Of a DNA stretch of 12,189 nt, positions 5,673 to 12,189 are shown one piece after another. The position numbers and the translations under genes were made by a program. The first letter of the stretch is position 1; each line of letters begins with the position of its first letter. The notes under the pieces are model-generated. The model was not told where the DNA came from. It saw only the letters and a list, made by a program, of their open reading frames with translations, and ran no database searches. Origin of the DNA: Muribaculaceae bacterium (GTDB lineage: Bacteria > Bacteroidota > Bacteroidia > Bacteroidales > Muribaculaceae); assembly GCA_017962285.1 (NCBI GenBank), contig JAGCVR010000160.1, positions 1-12,189 of the forward strand, given 5' to 3'.

Positions 5673-6659
5673 ATGGCTTTTTTAACTAACGAAAAACTAA
5701 CGATTGTTGGAGCCGGCGGCATGATTGGCTCTAACATGGTACAGAGTGTGCTCATGCTTGGTCTTACTCCCAACATTTGTCTTTACGACATCTATGAGCC
5801 TGGTGTTCATGGCGTTTACGACGAGATGTGCCACTGCGCTTTCCCCGGTGCAAACATCTCCTATACGGTAGATGCCAAGGAGGCTTTCACCGATGCAAAA
5901 TACATCATTTCTTCGGGTGGCGCACCACGTAAGGAAGGCATGACTCGCGAAGACCTGCTGAAGGGCAACTGCCAGATTGCAGCCGACTTCGGCGAGAACA
6001 TCAGGAAATACTGCCCCGACGTGAAACATGTGGTTGTAATCTTCAACCCCGCCGACGTTACCGCTCTTACCGCGCTGATTCACTCAGGCTTGAAGCCAAA
6101 TCAGCTGACTTCGCTGGCAGCCCTGGATTCCACCCGTCTGCAGCAGCAGCTGGCACAGGAGTTTGGCGTTCGGCAGGACAAGGTTACACAAGCCTACACC
6201 TACGGCGGTCACGGCGAGCAGATGGCAGTATTTGCCAGCAAGGCGCTCATCGACGGCAAGCCGCTTTCAGAACTTCCCATGTCGCCTGAGCGCTGGGCAG
6301 AAATCAAGCACATGACCATTCAGGGCGGCAGCAACATCATCAAGCTGCGCGGACGTTCCTCTTTCCAGAGTCCGGCATATCAGGCCGTGAAAATGATTGA
6401 GGGCGCAATGGGCGGCGAATCGTTCAAGTGGCCCGCAGGCTGCTATGTCGATGCATTCGGCTTCAAGAATGTGATGATGGCAATGCCTTCTGTCATCGAC
6501 AAGGACGGCGTTCATTTCACAGCTCCCGAGGGCACGCCAGAGGAAATGGCAGCGCTTGAGGCTTCTTACGAGCACCTGCAGAAGATGCGCGACGAAATCA
6601 TCGGGCTGGGCATTGTTCCTCCCGTGAGCGAGTGGCACGCAATGAATCCTAATCTGTAA
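5673..6659 (+). CDS. mdh: NAD-dependent malate dehydrogenase
   Basis: This 328-residue enzyme interconverts malate and oxaloacetate in the cytoplasm; in Bacteroidales this step feeds the reductive branch to fumarate and succinate. It has the lactate/malate dehydrogenase fold: the NAD-binding loop VGAGGMIGSN (12-21), an acidic D39 ending the second strand, the malate-type active-site loop APRKEGMTREDLLKGN (84-99) with R86 and R92, NPADVT (125-130), LDSTR with D152 and R155, and the catalytic histidine H180 in YGGHGEQM. GGHGEQM replaces the more common GGHGDTM or GEHGDS form. The start was placed at 5673 because the upstream in-frame ATG at 5592 lies upstream of the promoter and because the NAD-binding fold begins just after MAFLTNEKLT. 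The gene is monocistronic: its own promoter lies upstream and a clear terminator follows at 6702-6731. Confidence 0.96.
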   Translation: MAFLTNEKLTIVGAGGMIGSNMVQSVLMLGLTPNICLYDIYEPGVHGVYDEMCHCAFPGANISYTVDAKEAFTDAKYIISSGGAPRKEGMTREDLLKGNCQIAADFGENIRKYCPDVKHVVVIFNPADVTALTALIHSGLKPNQLTSLAALDSTRLQQQLAQEFGVRQDKVTQAYTYGGHGEQMAVFASKALIDGKPLSELPMSPERWAEIKHMTIQGGSNIIKLRGRSSFQSPAYQAVKMIEGAMGGESFKWPAGCYVDAFGFKNVMMAMPSVIDKDGVHFTAPEGTPEEMAALEASYEHLQKMRDEIIGLGIVPPVSEWHAMNPNL

Positions 6660-6663
6660 TTCC

Positions 6664-6685
6664 AAGGTTTTCTAAAACCTTTTCT
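6664..6685 (+). terminator. Short AT-rich hairpin just after mdh
   Basis: AAGGTTT (6664-6670) and AAACCTT (6675-6681) pair around TCTA and are followed by a few T residues. It starts four bases after the mdh stop. It is weak alone and probably only assists the hairpin at 6702. Confidence 0.35.
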
Positions 6686-6701
6686 GGATAATCACGAATT
6701 T

Positions 6702-6731
6702 GGGGATACCGGCAGCGGTATCCCCTTTTTT
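6702..6731 (+). terminator. Intrinsic terminator of mdh
   Basis: A perfect 10-bp stem, GGGGATACCG (6702-6711) with CGGTATCCCC (6716-6725), encloses a GCAG loop and is followed at once by six T residues. It separates mdh from the metalloprotease promoter, whose -33 is about 44 bases on. Confidence 0.92.
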
Positions 6732-6774
6732 GCAACCCATAGAAACAATTTTGCGTGAAAATTTTTCCATAAGA

Positions 6775-6804
6775 TTGAAATATTCGGAAAAATATCTATA
6801 TTTG
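6775..6804 (+). promoter_or_regulatory. Promoter of the M50 metalloprotease-SIMPL pair
   Basis: TTG (6775-6777), 19 bases, then TATATTTG (6797-6804) matches the Bacteroidota consensus. Transcription would start near 6810, leaving a very short leader of about 15 bases before the ATG at 6825. Confidence 0.82.
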
Positions 6805-6824
6805 CGCCCAAAGAAACTGAATCG

Positions 6825-7940
6825 ATGAAAAAGACGTTGATATTTGTCGGTGCCTGCCTTGTGGGAATGCTTCTCGGCGCAGGCGGTGCGGCACTGGCGA
6901 CGGGTAAAGCCGTTGACTTTGGCAACGTTGCCCTTGAAGTGACGGTGATTCTCGTGTCAATCTTCCTTTCGGTTTTCATTCACATCGTGGCGCATGAGGC
7001 AGGACACCTGCTGTGCGGCCTGATCAGCGGATACCGCTTCGTTTCGTTCCGCATCGGTTCATTCACCTTAATCAACGACAAGGGACACCTGCGTGTAAAA
7101 CGGTTCAAGATTGCCGGCACGGGCGGGCAGTGCCTGATGTCGCCCCCCAAGAATGTGCCGCTGGAACAAGTTCCCACCATGCTCTACAATGCCGGCGGCG
7201 TGCTCATGAACGTGCTGCTTTCAACCATTGCGCTTCTGCTGTGCTTGTCCCTTCCCAAAGAAGGTCATGACATTCTTCGTGAGACGCTCATGGGTTTCGC
7301 CATTATCGGCTATGCCCTGGCTCTGCTCAACGGCATTCCGCTGAAAATGGGTGGAGTGGCAAATGACGGATACAACATGCTTTTCCTGCGCAAAGACCGC
7401 CAAGGGACACGCGACTTTGCCATCCAGCTGCTGTTCAACGAACAGGCGCAGAATGGCAGCACGCCCAGCGAAATGCCGGCAGAATGGTTTGACGAAAACC
7501 CGAACCTTAATCCTGCCGACCCCATCCAGGCAAATACAGAACTGATGCGTGCCGCACGCGAAATTGACATGAAGCAGCACGATGCCGCAATAGCCCGAAT
7601 CGAAAAACTCATTGCCCACGGCAAGATGATACCTCTGCTGCTCAACGAGGCACGATGCTCGCTCGCAATGGTGTATTTCTCTGTGGGCGAGACAAATAAA
7701 GCCGCTGCCATCATTGACAAGCCCCTGACGGACTACATGCGCGTTCATGCGTCGGTAATGCCCGACAAACAGGCAATTCTTGCCGTAAAGGCGTATCTCG
7801 TCGATGGCGACCGTGCCGAAGCCGAACGTGTACTGGCTCATCTGGAGCAACACACCGACGACTTCCTGCTCAGCGGTGATGCCAAGTGCAGTGCGGCATT
7901 TCTGCGAGACATACTTAATCAGCAACAACAGTGTAACTAA
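6825..7940 (+). CDS. M50-type membrane metalloprotease with C-terminal TPR-like domain
   Basis: This 371-residue protein looks like an intramembrane zinc protease of the M50 (site-2 protease) clan. Hydrophobic segments lie at about 5-26, 36-67, 121-143 and 150-176. The second carries the zinc motif HEAGH (57-61), and the last is followed by NGIP (169-172) and NDG (180-182), matching the family's N-x-x-P and D-G signature but with eight residues between P172 and D181 rather than the usual four. Residues about 190-371 are soluble and helical with TPR-like pairs (AAREIDMKQHDAAIARIEKL, AMVYFSVGETNKAAAII, KAYLVDGDRAEAERVLAHL). No PDZ domain is visible. Known M50 proteases cut membrane-bound regulators; the substrate here is unknown, and the TPR-like tail could recruit it. 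A strong promoter precedes it, and the SIMPL gene starts 12 bases after its stop, probably in the same transcript. The closest alternative is a catalytically altered M50 homolog. Confidence 0.88.
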   Translation: MKKTLIFVGACLVGMLLGAGGAALATGKAVDFGNVALEVTVILVSIFLSVFIHIVAHEAGHLLCGLISGYRFVSFRIGSFTLINDKGHLRVKRFKIAGTGGQCLMSPPKNVPLEQVPTMLYNAGGVLMNVLLSTIALLLCLSLPKEGHDILRETLMGFAIIGYALALLNGIPLKMGGVANDGYNMLFLRKDRQGTRDFAIQLLFNEQAQNGSTPSEMPAEWFDENPNLNPADPIQANTELMRAAREIDMKQHDAAIARIEKLIAHGKMIPLLLNEARCSLAMVYFSVGETNKAAAIIDKPLTDYMRVHASVMPDKQAILAVKAYLVDGDRAEAERVLAHLEQHTDDFLLSGDAKCSAAFLRDILNQQQQCN

Positions 7941-7952
7941 AAACTCATATTT

Positions 7953-8657
7953 ATGGAAAAGGAAAAAAGTTCAATCATCTCAGCTGCCATTATTGCAGTG
8001 GGAATCATCTGCCTGGGACTGTTCCTCAAGGCAGGCATCGACAATTTTGTGAACAGGGACCGCAAGGTTACCGTGAAAGGTCTTGCTGAAATGGAAGTGC
8101 CAGCCGACAAGGTGACGTGGCCTATCGTAACCAAGGAGACCGGCAACGACCTCCAGCTCCTCTACTCCACCATCAAGACAAAACAGGATGCCATAATCCG
8201 CTTCTTGAAGACCAATGGCATAGCCGAATCCGACATCATGGTGAATGCACCGCGCGTCAACGACCGCGACGCCAACGACTACAGCAGCGAACGCTCCACC
8301 GAGCGCTACAACGTGACGAGTGTAATCACCGTTTCAACCGCCGATGTGGACAAAGTGAGCGCGCTGATTGTGCGACAGGGAGAATTGCTGCGCGAGGGTA
8401 TTGCCATCGTTGATTCTTACGACAGTTCGGTGAATTACGAGCTCACCTCGTTCAAGGAAATCAAGCCCAAGATGATGGATGAAGCCATTGAGAACGCTAA
8501 AAAGACGGCGGTGCAGTTTGCCGAGCAGAGTGGTCTGAAACTGGGTAAGATAGACACAGCCGACCAGGGCTATTTCTCCATCGACGATCGCGACAGCAAC
8601 ACGCCGCAGATCAAGAAACTGCGCGTGGTCACGACCATTACCTATTCGCTTAAGTAA
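7953..8657 (+). CDS. SIMPL (DUF541) domain protein, membrane-anchored
   Basis: This 234-residue protein has one N-terminal membrane segment (about 8-30, SSIISAAIIAVGIICLGLFL) followed by an exported SIMPL/DUF541 domain. The domain begins with RKVTVKGLAEMEVPADKVTW, the usual entry strand of the family, continues with DAIIRFLKTNGIAESDIMVNAPRVNDR and YNVTSVITVSTADVDKVSALI, and ends with a helix (MMDEAIENAKKTAVQFAEQSGLKLGKI) and a final strand (RVVTTITYSL). SIMPL proteins, including E. coli YggE and Brucella BP26, are envelope proteins linked to stress tolerance or channel-like assemblies, without a defined reaction. The gene follows the metalloprotease by 12 bases with no promoter of its own, so cotranscription is likely. 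It converges on fcl with only 6 bases between stops. Confidence 0.92.
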   Translation: MEKEKSSIISAAIIAVGIICLGLFLKAGIDNFVNRDRKVTVKGLAEMEVPADKVTWPIVTKETGNDLQLLYSTIKTKQDAIIRFLKTNGIAESDIMVNAPRVNDRDANDYSSERSTERYNVTSVITVSTADVDKVSALIVRQGELLREGIAIVDSYDSSVNYELTSFKEIKPKMMDEAIENAKKTAVQFAEQSGLKLGKIDTADQGYFSIDDRDSNTPQIKKLRVVTTITYSLK

Positions 8658-8663
8658 GGAATC

Positions 8664-9737
8664 TTATTTAGACGACAGATACCAGTTATAGAGGGCGGGG
8701 ATTCCGTCCTCTATTTCCATTGTGTGACGCCATCCCAACCGGTGAAGCTTCGAAGGATCGGTAAGCTTACGCATCGTTCCGTCGGGTTTCGACGAGTCCC
8801 AGAGGATTTTGCCCTGATACCCCACCGTCTGCCGCACAAGTTCAGCAAGGTCGCGTATGCTTATCTCCTTGCCTGTGCCGATGTTGATATGGCAGTTCCG
8901 TACTTCCGCTCCATCTCCGCGAAGGTCGCTGAAATTCACGTTCTCCAGACAATAGACACAAGCAGCTGCCATATCCTCGCTCCATAGGAACTCACGGACA
9001 GGTGTTCCGGTTCCCCATAACGAAAGAGAAGCGTTTGTGATTCCGTATTTGCCCAGTATCATCTCGATTTCCTCTCGTTCGGCGACACCATCGATGCCCT
9101 CCACCGGACGGCTGTTCAAGTCGGCGCGGATGGCTTCCCAATTCCCCGTGTGAAGCAGATGCGCAAGGTAAATCTTTCGAATCATGGCAGGAAGCACATG
9201 GCTCGTCTCAAGGTTAAAGTTGTCGTTTGGCCCATAGAGGTTTGTGGGCATCACGGCGATATAGTTGGTGCCATATTGGAGGTTGAAGCTCTCGCAGAGT
9301 TTCAGACCGGCGATTTTCGCAATGGCGTATGGTTCGTTGGTGTACTCAAGCGGAGAAGTGAGCAAGGCATCTTCGGGAATGGGCTGCGGAGCCTCCCGCG
9401 GATAAATGCAGGTACTTCCCAGAAAGAGAAGTTTCTTCACGCCGTGCCGGAAGCTCTCGCCTATTACATTCTGCTGAATCTGCAGGTTCTGATAGATAAA
9501 GTCGGCACGATACTTCAGGTTAGCCATTATGCCTCCCACATGAGCGGCGGCAAGCACCACATACTCGGGATGTTCGCTGTCGAAGAAATCCCGCACCGCC
9601 ACACCGTCCATCAGGTCAAGCTCGCTGTGTGAGCGTCCCACCAGATTTGCATATCCTTTCTGTGAAAGCTGTTTCCAGATTGCCGACCCCACCAGGCCGC
9701 GGTGCCCCGCCACATATATTTTTGAATCCCTGTTCAT
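8664..9737 (-). CDS. fcl: GDP-L-fucose synthase
   Basis: This 357-residue enzyme makes GDP-L-fucose from GDP-4-keto-6-deoxymannose by epimerisation at C3 and C5 and NADPH-dependent reduction, in the cytoplasm. It is an extended short-chain dehydrogenase: the NADP-binding loop GHRGLVG (11-17), the catalytic serine in LGSTCIYP (S108), and Y137/K141 in [32 protein letters not shown] (about 168-188) and [17 protein letters not shown] (241-257) are characteristic of GDP-fucose synthases. Compared with E. coli (about 321 residues) it has extra residues, mainly at about 200-236 (from [16 protein letters not shown] to [11 protein letters not shown]), which from memory is common in Bacteroidota homologs. 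Its start codon overlaps the stop of gmd as ATGA (9734-9737), so translation is coupled to the enzyme that makes its substrate. Confidence 0.97.
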   Translation of the reverse strand: MNRDSKIYVAGHRGLVGSAIWKQLSQKGYANLVGRSHSELDLMDGVAVRDFFDSEHPEYVVLAAAHVGGIMANLKYRADFIYQNLQIQQNVIGESFRHGVKKLLFLGSTCIYPREAPQPIPEDALLTSPLEYTNEPYAIAKIAGLKLCESFNLQYGTNYIAVMPTNLYGPNDNFNLETSHVLPAMIRKIYLAHLLHTGNWEAIRADLNSRPVEGIDGVAEREEIEMILGKYGITNASLSLWGTGTPVREFLWSEDMAAACVYCLENVNFSDLRGDGAEVRNCHINIGTGKEISIRDLAELVRQTVGYQGKILWDSSKPDGTMRKLTDPSKLHRLGWRHTMEIEDGIPALYNWYLSSK

Positions 9738-10795
9738 CGCCCGCAGTTTTTCAAGTCATAATCAACCATCAGCCGCACCAGTTCATCGAAAGATGTCTTG
9801 TGCGGATTCCAGCCGAGTTTTGTCTTTGCCTTTGTGGGGTCGCCAAGCAGCTGCGCCACTTCGGCGGGACGGAAATACTTAGGATCCACTTCCACCAATG
9901 TGCGTCCGGTGGCGCGGTCAATGCCTTTTTCGTTCACACCCTCACCCTGCCATTCGAGCTCTATTCCGGCATAATGGAAAGCAAGTGAGCAGAATTCCCT
10001 CACGGTGTGATACTCACCCGTTGCTATCACGAAGTCGTCGGGCTCGGGCTGCTGCAGGATCAGCCACATGCACTCCACATAGTCGCGGGCATAGCCCCAG
10101 TCGCGACGCGCGTTGAGATTGCCAAGATAAAGCTTGTCCTGAAGTCCGTTTGCAATACGTGCGGCGGCAAGCGTGATTTTCCGCGTGACAAAGGTCTCGC
10201 CACGGCGTTCACTTTCATGGTTGAAGAGTATGCCGTTGGCACAGTACATTCCGTAAGCTTCGCGGTAGTTCTTCATAATCCAGTAGGCGTAGAGTTTTGC
10301 CACGGCATAAGGGCTGCGCGGATAGAACGGAGTGGTCTCGCTCTGCGGAATTTCCTGCACCTTGCCATAGAGTTCGCTGGTGCTTGCCTGATATATGCGT
10401 GTGCGGTGCTCCATTCCGGCGATACGCACACCTTCCACGAGGCGCAGTGCCCCCACGGCATCGGCTTCGGCAGTGTATTCCGGCACTTCAAACGACACCT
10501 TCACATGGCTCTGTGCCGCCAGGTTGTAGATTTCATCGGGCTGTGTCTCGGCAATGAGACGTATGAGCGACGAGGAGTCGGTCATGTCGCCGTAGTGAAG
10601 GTTGATGAGACGGCGCTGCTTCATATCGCGCACCCATTCGTCGAAATAGAGGTGCTCAATACGGCCGGTGTTGAATGAACTGCTGCGGCGCATGATGCCA
10701 TGAACCTCATAACCTTTTTCCAAGAGAAACTCGGCAAGATACGAACCGTCCTGCCCCGTGATGCCAGTGATAAGTGCTGTTTTTTGCTTTGACAT
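9734..10795 (-). CDS. gmd: GDP-mannose 4,6-dehydratase
   Basis: This 353-residue enzyme converts GDP-mannose to GDP-4-keto-6-deoxymannose, the first step to GDP-L-fucose. Motifs in order are the NADP-binding [23 protein letters not shown] (11-33), the [18 protein letters not shown] stretch (33-50) typical of this enzyme, HYGDMTDSS (67-75), [18 protein letters not shown] (91-108), the catalytic STSELYGKV (138-146) with E141, Y163 and K167 in SPYAVAK, and [17 protein letters not shown] (191-207). Length and motifs are normal for the family. It lies 78 bases after the acyltransferase gene, with a possible terminator and only an imperfect promoter in between, so it may be either the third gene of the antiterminator operon or the first of its own. 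It overlaps fcl by four bases. Confidence 0.97.
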   Translation of the reverse strand: MSKQKTALITGITGQDGSYLAEFLLEKGYEVHGIMRRSSSFNTGRIEHLYFDEWVRDMKQRRLINLHYGDMTDSSSLIRLIAETQPDEIYNLAAQSHVKVSFEVPEYTAEADAVGALRLVEGVRIAGMEHRTRIYQASTSELYGKVQEIPQSETTPFYPRSPYAVAKLYAYWIMKNYREAYGMYCANGILFNHESERRGETFVTRKITLAAARIANGLQDKLYLGNLNARRDWGYARDYVECMWLILQQPEPDDFVIATGEYHTVREFCSLAFHYAGIELEWQGEGVNEKGIDRATGRTLVEVDPKYFRPAEVAQLLGDPTKAKTKLGWNPHKTSFDELVRLMVDYDLKNCGR

Positions 10796-10830
10796 ATAAG
10801 TGAAATGTGAGATTATCGCTATAAAGTTAC

Positions 10831-10860
10831 AAATAAAAAACGAAATTCCGCCACGGGCGG
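10831..10860 (-). terminator. Possible terminator of the acyltransferase gene
   Basis: On the minus strand CCGCC-CGT-GGCGG (10848-10860) can fold and is followed by AATTTCGTTTTTTATTT. A longer imperfect stem (TTCC...GGAA) is possible. The stem is short and the T tract starts several bases away, so read-through into gmd is plausible. Confidence 0.4.
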
Positions 10861-10873
10861 GTGGAAAATCTCG

Positions 10874-11962
10874 CTATTCCGTCTTTCGCCTTGAGGGTAG
10901 TCCGCCGCCCAGAATGAGGAGGTTAAGCACCGCGCTTTGCTTGAGGATATGAATCACCACCAGCACCACGGCGATGATTGCGAATGCGGTGAATGCCGCT
11001 ACCACAAACAGCGGCGTAAATCCCAACCCCATGGCACGCATCGGCTCCTGCAAAGCGGTAAGCGGGAACAGGAAGAAGAAGTGGCACATGTAAATGCCCA
11101 GACTTTCTTTACCCAGGTGATTGAACCAGCGTGCTGCAGCCGATGGCTTTTTCTGCGAAGCAAATTCGCTCTGCGCCCATGGATGAATTGCGGCAAAGGC
11201 AATCACCATAAGTGCCATGTGCATCAGCGGCACCACCACTATTCCGGTCCATTCCGGCAACCAAGCCACATCCCACGGATAGACCGTGCAATAGAATGTG
11301 GCGGCGAACACAATCATGGAAATTGTTATTGCCCACTGGTTGCGCCACAGCCGGTTGAACGCGTCTTTATGCTTGTGGCACAAGACTCCTGCCATGAAAA
11401 TGGGAAAGAAACGTGCCGTAAGTCCCAGGCTCAGGTAGTCTGTATTCTCTTCGGGGTGAGAGAAAAAATGAGCCGCCACCAGCAGGGCCGAGTATGCCAC
11501 TGCGCCGACTGTCACTGATGCTGCCGTTTTCCTGCATCGGCGCAGGACAGGACTTATCAGTGCATAGACGGCAATTATCTCCATCAGGCACAGGCCGAAC
11601 CAATATCCGTCTTTCCAGTAGGCGCGATACAAGTCGGGCAGGTTGTCGCTCAACGGCGATTTCAGTCCGCTGTGCGGGAAATACAGCACCCACAGCGCCG
11701 AAACGGTGAAAAACGGCACAATCAGTTGCAAAAACCGTTTCTTAAGGTCGGGCGACGCGTAAACCGCCTTATAGGTGAAATATCCGCTTATGAAAAAGAA
11801 TACGGGCATGTGCACCTGCCCTATCAACTTGAACAAAAACGCGGCATCGATGTCGCGGACGCACATGGTGAGCACATGACCCATCACCACAAGAAAGATT
11901 GCAATGCCCTTCAGAAGGTCGAAGTGGGCGATGCGGTGTGAACTGCTGTTCTCCATGGTCAT
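10874..11962 (-). CDS. Acyltransferase family 3 membrane protein
   Basis: This 362-residue integral membrane protein belongs to the acyltransferase 3 (OafA/NodX-like) family, which transfers acetyl or other acyl groups to sugars of surface glycans. The N-terminal helix carries HFDLLKGIAIFLVVMGHV (13-30) with the conserved Asp and the catalytic-type histidine H29; the QVHMPVFFFISGYFTYK segment (49-65) and RFLQLIVPFFTVSALW (76-91) are further family landmarks. About ten hydrophobic segments are visible. The C-terminus ends in a short basic tail. The start is M1 at 11962 or M3 at 11956. It begins three bases after the stop of the UpxY-like gene, so the two are surely in one transcript. The acceptor glycan is not known; some members act on polysaccharides and others on lipid-linked sugars or osmoregulated glucans. 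Confidence 0.9.
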   Translation of the reverse strand: MTMENSSSHRIAHFDLLKGIAIFLVVMGHVLTMCVRDIDAAFLFKLIGQVHMPVFFFISGYFTYKAVYASPDLKKRFLQLIVPFFTVSALWVLYFPHSGLKSPLSDNLPDLYRAYWKDGYWFGLCLMEIIAVYALISPVLRRCRKTAASVTVGAVAYSALLVAAHFFSHPEENTDYLSLGLTARFFPIFMAGVLCHKHKDAFNRLWRNQWAITISMIVFAATFYCTVYPWDVAWLPEWTGIVVVPLMHMALMVIAFAAIHPWAQSEFASQKKPSAAARWFNHLGKESLGIYMCHFFFLFPLTALQEPMRAMGLGFTPLFVVAAFTAFAIIAVVLVVIHILKQSAVLNLLILGGGLPSRRKTE

Positions 11963-11965
11963 AAG

Positions 11966-12189
11966 TTATATTTTTTCGATTAATGACGGATGGACAAATG
12001 TAGTGGCAACAGCCACCACGCCCTCAATGGTCACCACCACGCGCCGGTCGCCCTTCACACGAACGAACACGCCTTCGGCTCCGGCAAACGGCCCGGCAAG
12101 CACACGAACGCGGTCGCCTTTGGTCAAATTCAATTCGGCGGGGTCGAGATAAACAATTTCCTCTTCATGGTGTCCTGCCACGGCAATGA
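11966..12189 (-). CDS. UpxY-like NusG-family transcription antiterminator, C-terminal part (5' end outside window)
   Basis: The frame remains open through the right edge, so this is only the C-terminal part of a longer gene; the GTG at 12181 is not a convincing start. The visible 74 residues hold a KOW domain: NLTKGDRVRVLAGPFAGAEG followed by VFVRVKGDRRVVVTIEG and VVAVATTFVHPSLIEKI. The GPFxGxEG core and the absence of the GR.TPVEL-type ending of housekeeping NusG point to the UpxY/RfaH-like class. These proteins bind RNA polymerase and let it read through the leader of surface-polysaccharide operons in Bacteroides. Its location directly before glycan genes fits that role. The N-terminal NGN domain, which would confirm the class, is outside the window. 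Confidence 0.85.
   Translation of the reverse strand, partial: IAVAGHHEEEIVYLDPAELNLTKGDRVRVLAGPFAGAEGVFVRVKGDRRVVVTIEGVVAVATTFVHPSLIEKI

Noticed and set aside
7221..7928. A 235-codon minus-strand frame inside the metalloprotease gene
   Set aside because: It has no recognisable domain and overlaps the soluble C-terminal half of a well supported plus-strand gene.
10007..10678. A 223-codon plus-strand frame inside gmd
   Set aside because: gmd on the opposite strand is full length with all catalytic motifs, and the antisense product has no family features.
10822..10829. Possible minus-strand promoter box TAACTTTA before gmd
   Set aside because: It misses the final G of TAnnTTTG and no TTG or TTTG lies 19-20 bases upstream, so I could not support it as a promoter.

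Overview
The window looks like chromosomal DNA of a Bacteroidales bacterium, most likely Prevotellaceae or a close relative such as Muribaculaceae. Four start regions carry the Bacteroidota promoter pattern (TTG or TTTG, 19-20 bases, then TAnnTTTG). Shine-Dalgarno sequences are mostly weak. A secreted nuclease ends in a type IX secretion (T9SS) tail, the malate dehydrogenase has the variant sequence I associate with Bacteroidales, and a UpxY-type NusG paralog enters from the right edge. I see no rRNA, tRNA, CRISPR array, intact insertion sequence or phage gene.

Layout, left to right. (1) Bases 3-599 are the 3' end of a TPR-like protein gene. (2) Bases 600-1012 are non-coding and hold a lone -7-like box, a 15-bp hairpin and a 20-bp terminator-like hairpin, perhaps a small RNA unit. 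(3) A minus-strand endonuclease I family gene (1013-2698) is divergent from a plus-strand pair, a family 2 glycosyltransferase (2841-3839) and RadC (3840-4547), with two back-to-back promoters between them. (4) A minus-strand DUF3108 protein (4558-5316) converges on radC. (5) Bases 5317-5672 are non-coding, with degenerate 18-bp repeats and the mdh promoter. (6) mdh (5673-6659) ends in a clear intrinsic terminator. (7) A two-gene membrane unit follows: an M50-type metalloprotease with a TPR-like tail (6825-7940) and a SIMPL-domain protein (7953-8657). (8) The minus-strand run from the right edge to 8664 encodes a UpxY-like antiterminator (partial), an acyltransferase, GDP-mannose 4,6-dehydratase (gmd) and GDP-L-fucose synthase (fcl).

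How the genes work together. gmd and fcl convert GDP-mannose to GDP-L-fucose in two steps. With a UpxY-like antiterminator and a glycan-type acyltransferase just upstream, this end of the window looks like part of a surface-polysaccharide locus. Malate dehydrogenase serves the oxaloacetate-malate step of central (probably fumarate-reducing) metabolism. The nuclease probably degrades DNA outside the cell. The metalloprotease/SIMPL pair and the DUF3108 protein have no assigned role.

Most of the window is ordinary core genome. The parts most worth a second look are the possible small RNA at about 774-955, the metalloprotease/SIMPL pair, the 18-bp repeat cluster and the antiterminator-led glycan operon. 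I did not find a clear new defence or mobile system.
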